Translations under genes and position numbers: made by a program
The notes under the pieces: generated by a model
Seen by the model: the letters and a program-made list of their open reading frames with translations, nothing else
What the model was told of the DNA's origin: nothing
The model's database searches: none
Shown: positions 62,790 to 64,000 of the stretch, piece after piece
How positions within the stretch are numbered: position 1 is the stretch's first letter
How the letters are laid out: every line of letters starts with the position of its first letter
Source: Melioribacter roseus P3M-2
GTDB lineage: Bacteria; Bacteroidota; Ignavibacteria; Ignavibacteriales; Melioribacteraceae
Length of the DNA: 64,000 nt
Assembly: GCF_000279145.1 (NCBI RefSeq)
Contig: NC_018178.1
Span: forward strand, 558,001 to 622,000
Direction of reading: 5' to 3'

Positions 62790-63758
62790 ATGGGAAATTC
62801 CAGAAAAGAATTGTTCAAACGCTATTCCGGCAATCCGATAATTACGGTCAATGATTTGCCGTACCAGGCAAATTCGGTTTTCAATTGCGGAGCTACGAAA
62901 ATCGGAGACGAAATTCTCCTGCTGATGCGAGTTGAAGACATGAGGGGAATTTCGCATCTGACCGTAGCCCGCAGCAAAGACGGTATTACGAATTGGAAAA
63001 TCGACGAGAAACCGACGATGCCTCCCGAACCCGATAAATTTCCCGAAGAGATATGGGGAATCGAAGACCCTAGGATTACGTATATAGACGAACTGAAAAA
63101 ATACGCCATAACGTATACGGCATACTCGCACGGCGGTCCGTTGGTTTCTCTGGCGTTGACTGAGGACTTCAAGACTTTTGAAAAGTTTGGGGCGGTTCTG
63201 CCGCCGGAAGACAAAGACGCCGCTCTCTTTCCCGTTAAATTCAATAACAGATGGGCAATGATTCATCGTCCTATAATTTCGACGCCTCAATCGGCGGCTC
63301 ATATGTGGATTTCGTTTTCGCCCGATTTAATCCATTGGGGCGAGCATCGAATATTGGTTAAAGCGCGCGAAGGCGCATGGTGGGACGCCAATAAAATCGG
63401 ACTTTCGCCGCCGCCGCTTTTGATTCCCGAAGGCTGGCTCGTTATGTATCACGGCGTCAAAAAAACTGCCAGCGGCGCAATCTACAGATTGGGACTCCTG
63501 CTGCTCGACAAAGAGAATCCCACCAAAATATTAAAAAGGAGCGACGAATGGATTTTCGGTCCCCTTGAACCGTACGAAACCAAAGGCGACGTGGACAATG
63601 TCGTTTTCCCCTGCGGCTGGTATGCCGACGATAAAACTCTTTATATCTATTACGGCGCAGCCGATACCTCGATTGCGCTGGCTACAGCCGATTTGAACGA
63701 AGTTCGCGATTACGTTTCCAAACTACCGGAAGGCGAATCGCCGAAGAGGTGGGGTTAA
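62790..63758 (+). CDS. GH130 family phosphorylase or hydrolase
   Basis: 322 residues, shorter than the mannosylglucose phosphorylase at 6771. Five-bladed propeller motifs are NPIITVNDLPYQANSVFNCG at the start, catalytic aspartate D93 in IEDPRITYID, HRPIISTPQSAAHMWIS and VMYHGVKKTASGAIYRLG, ending with the YYGAADTSIALA block. This pattern fits the subfamilies acting on beta-1,2- or beta-1,4-linked mannose with an N-glycan or manno-oligosaccharide; the exact link is unclear. A GAAGGAGT-type site (AAAAAGGAG) lies before the ATG, and it shares an operon with the glycosyltransferase. Confidence 0.85.
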   Translation: MGNSRKELFKRYSGNPIITVNDLPYQANSVFNCGATKIGDEILLLMRVEDMRGISHLTVARSKDGITNWKIDEKPTMPPEPDKFPEEIWGIEDPRITYIDELKKYAITYTAYSHGGPLVSLALTEDFKTFEKFGAVLPPEDKDAALFPVKFNNRWAMIHRPIISTPQSAAHMWISFSPDLIHWGEHRILVKAREGAWWDANKIGLSPPPLLIPEGWLVMYHGVKKTASGAIYRLGLLLLDKENPTKILKRSDEWIFGPLEPYETKGDVDNVVFPCGWYADDKTLYIYYGAADTSIALATADLNEVRDYVSKLPEGESPKRWG

Positions 63759-63855
63759 TTTCCCCTCCTCTTTGCTTCTTAATTTTTACGCGCCCTCTCT
63801 CGCGATTTTTTGATCAATTTACTTTTTTGTTTCGGAAATTAAACGCAAAAATTTT

Positions 63856-64000
63856 TCAGATATCGAAGACTATAACGGTTTTATAAAAATCGCCGTCTTT
63901 TTCGATTTTAAGATTGTGAAAAGTAACTGCTTTAATCTCTATTTTAATAGACGACGGGTCGATGGTTCCGCCTTCAAGCGAAGCTATCAATTTAAGTCCG
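63856..64000 (-). CDS. Archease, C-terminal fragment (cut by window edge)
   Basis: The minus strand gives a frame ending AVTFHNLKIEKD-GDFYKTVIVFDI with TGA at 63856-63858 and running off the right edge. The AVTxHNL and xxVIFDI pieces are archease hallmarks (about 140 residues normally); GLKLIASLEGGTIDP matches the upstream part. Archease activates the RNA ligase RtcB. The window also has rtcB at 43500-44969, about 19 kb away on the same strand, so the two are not in one operon. Confidence 0.8.
   Translation of the reverse strand, partial: GLKLIASLEGGTIDPSSIKIEIKAVTFHNLKIEKDGDFYKTVIVFDI

Overview
The window looks like chromosomal DNA of an Ignavibacteria-type organism (Bacteroidota/Chlorobiota superphylum), most like a Melioribacter-style polysaccharide degrader. 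This is inferred from several secreted proteins that end in the type IX secretion sorting domain with the NYPNPFNPTT signature, from lipoprotein and signal-peptide mannanases, and from a cohesin/dockerin gene cluster. No rRNA or tRNA gene was recognised, so taxonomy rests on protein style only.

Region 1 (1-14.1 kb) is a beta-mannan utilisation locus. Two lipoprotein endo-mannanases (GH26, GH5_7-like), a third secreted GH5 enzyme and a carbohydrate acetylesterase would cut and deacetylate mannan outside the inner membrane. A GPH symporter and an SSS symporter would import oligosaccharides. An AGE-family epimerase would turn mannobiose into mannosyl-glucose, and a GH130 phosphorylase would split that into mannose-1-phosphate and glucose. 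A membrane-anchored solute-binding protein and a membrane sensor (cut by the window edge), with no permease, look like the sensing arm. The same TTATCA-N3-TGATAA palindrome lies about 125 bp upstream of both minus-strand operons.

Region 2 (14.1-18.6 kb) holds a frameshifted membrane glycosyltransferase and a three-gene signalling operon (small LAED-type protein, HDOD protein, PAS histidine kinase).

Region 3 (18.6-33.5 kb) holds four large type IX-secreted proteins. Three carry cohesin-like and Ig-like domains; the fourth, about 2140 residues, carries a beta-helix-like body, a two-repeat dockerin and a further cohesin-like domain.

Region 4 (33.7-47.7 kb) is housekeeping: rpiA, MlaE-MlaF-MlaD lipid transport, GIY-YIG protein, RNase HII, Omp85 protein, PfkB kinase, RtcB ligase, YraN and TrpB2. 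TrpB2 has a readable tryptophan attenuator (24-residue leader peptide with WWQW plus terminator). The spaces in regions 2-4 are filled with a dispersed modular hairpin repeat family whose outer stems covary and whose loop cassettes are exchanged.

Region 5 (47.7-55.3 kb) is a patchwork: a type IX-secreted beta-propeller protein, an ORF resembling Patescibacteria proteins, a sorting-domain remnant, an IS3-family element with a -1 frameshift site, and a set of small envelope proteins ending with a CsgG-like lipoprotein.

Region 6 (55.7-64 kb) holds a zinc-finger anti-sigma-like membrane protein next to an unrecognised, possibly sigma-like protein, an unusual receiver/substrate-binding/CheW fusion, a GT4 glycosyltransferase with a second GH130 enzyme, and the C-terminal end of an archease (partner of RtcB) at the right edge. 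Two genes (14.83 kb and 55.80 kb) are each broken by what looks like one missing base in an 8-base homopolymer.
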